Source of the DNA: an uncultured Bacteroidota bacterium
GTDB taxonomy: Bacteria > Bacteroidota > Bacteroidia > Chitinophagales > Chitinophagaceae
NCBI GenBank assembly: GCA_903835145.1
Contig: CAILMA010000475.1
Span: forward strand, 1 to 5,614
Direction of reading: 5' to 3'
Length of the DNA: 5,614 bases
In this document: piece by piece, positions 4,612-5,614 of the stretch
How positions within the stretch are numbered: position 1 is the first letter of the stretch
How the letters are laid out: every line of letters begins with the position of its first letter
The notes under the pieces: generated by a model
Database searches by the model: none
Told to the model about the DNA's origin: nothing
What the model saw: the letters and a program-made list of their open reading frames with translations, nothing else
Program-made: the position numbers and the translations under genes

Positions 4612-5614
4612 TTATTTTAGTATTTCATGCCCAAGTTTGTCCCTTTTGGTCTGCAGGTAAAACTCGTTGTATTCGTTAGGTTTTATTTCAATTGGCACAT
4701 TTTCAACTATTTCAAGGCCGTAGCCTCTCAGTCCGGCGCGTTTTCTTGGGTTATTAGTCATCAATCTTAGTTTGGCAACTCCGAGGTGACGAAGTATCTG
4801 AGCACCAATCCCATAGTCGCGCTGGTCATTTTTAAAGCCGAGAGCCAGATTGGCTTCTACTGTATCTTTTCCTTGTTCTTGTAGTTTGTATGCTTTCAGT
4901 TTATTGAAAAGCCCTATGCCGCGGCCTTCCTGATTCATGTACAGCACAACACCCTTGCCTTCCCGCTCCACCATTTCCATGGCGGCTTCCAGCTGGTCGC
5001 CACAATCGCAGCGCAGCGAGTGCAAAATATCACCCGTAAAGCAGGAGCTGTGCACCCTTACCAGTACAGGTTCGTCAGGTGTCCATGTTCCTTTTACAAG
5101 TGCAAGGTGCGTTTCGCCGGTGTTTGTTTGGCGGAATGCATATAATTCAAAATTTCCATGTTTTGTTGGCATGTGCACATGCACCTCTTCCTTGATGAGC
5201 GTTTCTTTCTGAAGGCGATAAGAAATGAGGTCTTTTATGGAAATAATCTTAAGGTCGAATTTTTTTGCAATTTCCATTAACTCTGGCAGGCGAGCCATGG
5301 TGCCGTCATCGTTCATTATTTCCACCAATACACCTGCAGGCTCAAAACCGGCAAGCCTTGCGAGGTCCACAGTTGCTTCGGTGTGACCGGTGCGACGCAG
5401 CACGCCATCATTCCTTGCCCTTAATGGGAAAATGTGACCAGGGCGGCCGAGGTCTTCAGGCTTAGTGGAGGGGTTAATCAGAGCCTGTACGGTTTGTGCT
5501 CTATCATGAGCTGAAATACCGGTTGTGCAGCCATGCCCTATAAGATCAACTGAAACTGTAAATGGTGTTTGATGGAGGACTGTATTGTTTTCCACCATCA
5601 GGTTAAGTTTCAGT
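4612..5614 (-). CDS. ribBA: RibBA: DHBP synthase / GTP cyclohydrolase II fusion, 5' end outside the window
   Basis: RibBA catalyses both entry reactions of riboflavin synthesis: ribulose 5-phosphate to 3,4-dihydroxy-2-butanone 4-phosphate (RibB) and GTP to the diaminopyrimidine intermediate (RibA). Numbering from the Met at 5598, the RibB part shows TPFTVSVD (11-18), [12 protein letters not shown] (23-34), [11 protein letters not shown] (51-61), RRTGHTEA (68-75) and [11 protein letters not shown] (93-103). His72 and Glu93 keep the 21-residue spacing of the E. coli catalytic pair. The RibA part shows VHSSCFTGD (182-190), [12 protein letters not shown] (195-206) with zinc ligands Cys186, Cys197 and Cys199, NQEGRGIGL (222-230) and LMTNNPRK (279-286), ending at residue 328. 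The frame stays open above 5598 and reads LKLNL before this Met, as in the family's LDLMVENNT. The gene is therefore cut by the window edge; the first RibB segment with the acidic DDEDRENEGD site, normally about 70 residues, is missing. Any riboswitch would be outside. Confidence 0.96.
   Translation of the reverse strand, partial: LKLNLMVENNTVLHQTPFTVSVDLIGHGCTTGISAHDRAQTVQALINPSTKPEDLGRPGHIFPLRARNDGVLRRTGHTEATVDLARLAGFEPAGVLVEIMNDDGTMARLPELMEIAKKFDLKIISIKDLISYRLQKETLIKEEVHVHMPTKHGNFELYAFRQTNTGETHLALVKGTWTPDEPVLVRVHSSCFTGDILHSLRCDCGDQLEAAMEMVEREGKGVVLYMNQEGRGIGLFNKLKAYKLQEQGKDTVEANLALGFKNDQRDYGIGAQILRHLGVAKLRLMTNNPRKRAGLRGYGLEIVENVPIEIKPNEYNEFYLQTKRDKLGHEILK

Noticed and set aside
4435..5614. 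FMN riboswitch associated with ribBA
   Set aside because: The 5' end of ribBA lies outside the window, so its leader cannot be inspected; nothing inside the window resembles the RFN element.

Overview
The window reads as ordinary chromosomal DNA from a member of the Bacteroidota, most likely a Chitinophagaceae-like or related lineage. Three things point there. Shine-Dalgarno sequences are not evident before the starts. Promoter-like elements fit the Bacteroidota pattern (TTTG about 20 bases upstream of TAnnTTTG) rather than TTGACA/TATAAT. The gene families seen (a PyrR-type regulator next to an aspartate transcarbamoylase, a fused RibBA, and a PA0069/SplB-like radical SAM protein) are common in that phylum. 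The assignment is an inference from sequence style, not from a database search.

Layout. The left third is a minus-strand cluster read from high to low coordinates: pyrR (2088-1546), a 112-base gap, pyrB (1433-501), a 21-base gap, and a small four-helix membrane protein of unknown function (479-108). A further minus-strand gene seems to start at about 46 and run off the left edge. Diverging from pyrR on the plus strand are an NTF2/SnoaL-like small protein (2218-2667) and a 124-residue membrane protein (2706-3080). An AT-rich gap of 280 bases follows, ending in a good Bacteroidota-type promoter for a radical SAM protein (3361-4434). This protein converges with ribBA (minus strand, 4612 to beyond the right edge). 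The 177-base convergent gap contains a strong intrinsic terminator with an unusual two-tier stem.

How the genes work together. PyrR and PyrB both belong to pyrimidine metabolism (uracil salvage/regulation and the committed step of UMP synthesis). RibBA supplies both entry reactions of riboflavin synthesis. The radical SAM protein belongs to the SplB-like superfamily associated with DNA-lesion chemistry. It ends in QLPLF, a near-ideal sliding-clamp-binding motif, which would fit a role at the replication or repair machinery. The other three small genes cannot be assigned a function.

I see no mobile element, CRISPR array, RNA gene or defence locus. The most interesting points are the putative clamp-tethered radical SAM enzyme, the lack of any recognisable PyrR attenuator, and the composite terminator. 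The ribBA gene is cut by the window edge, so its apparent internal ATG start is not real.
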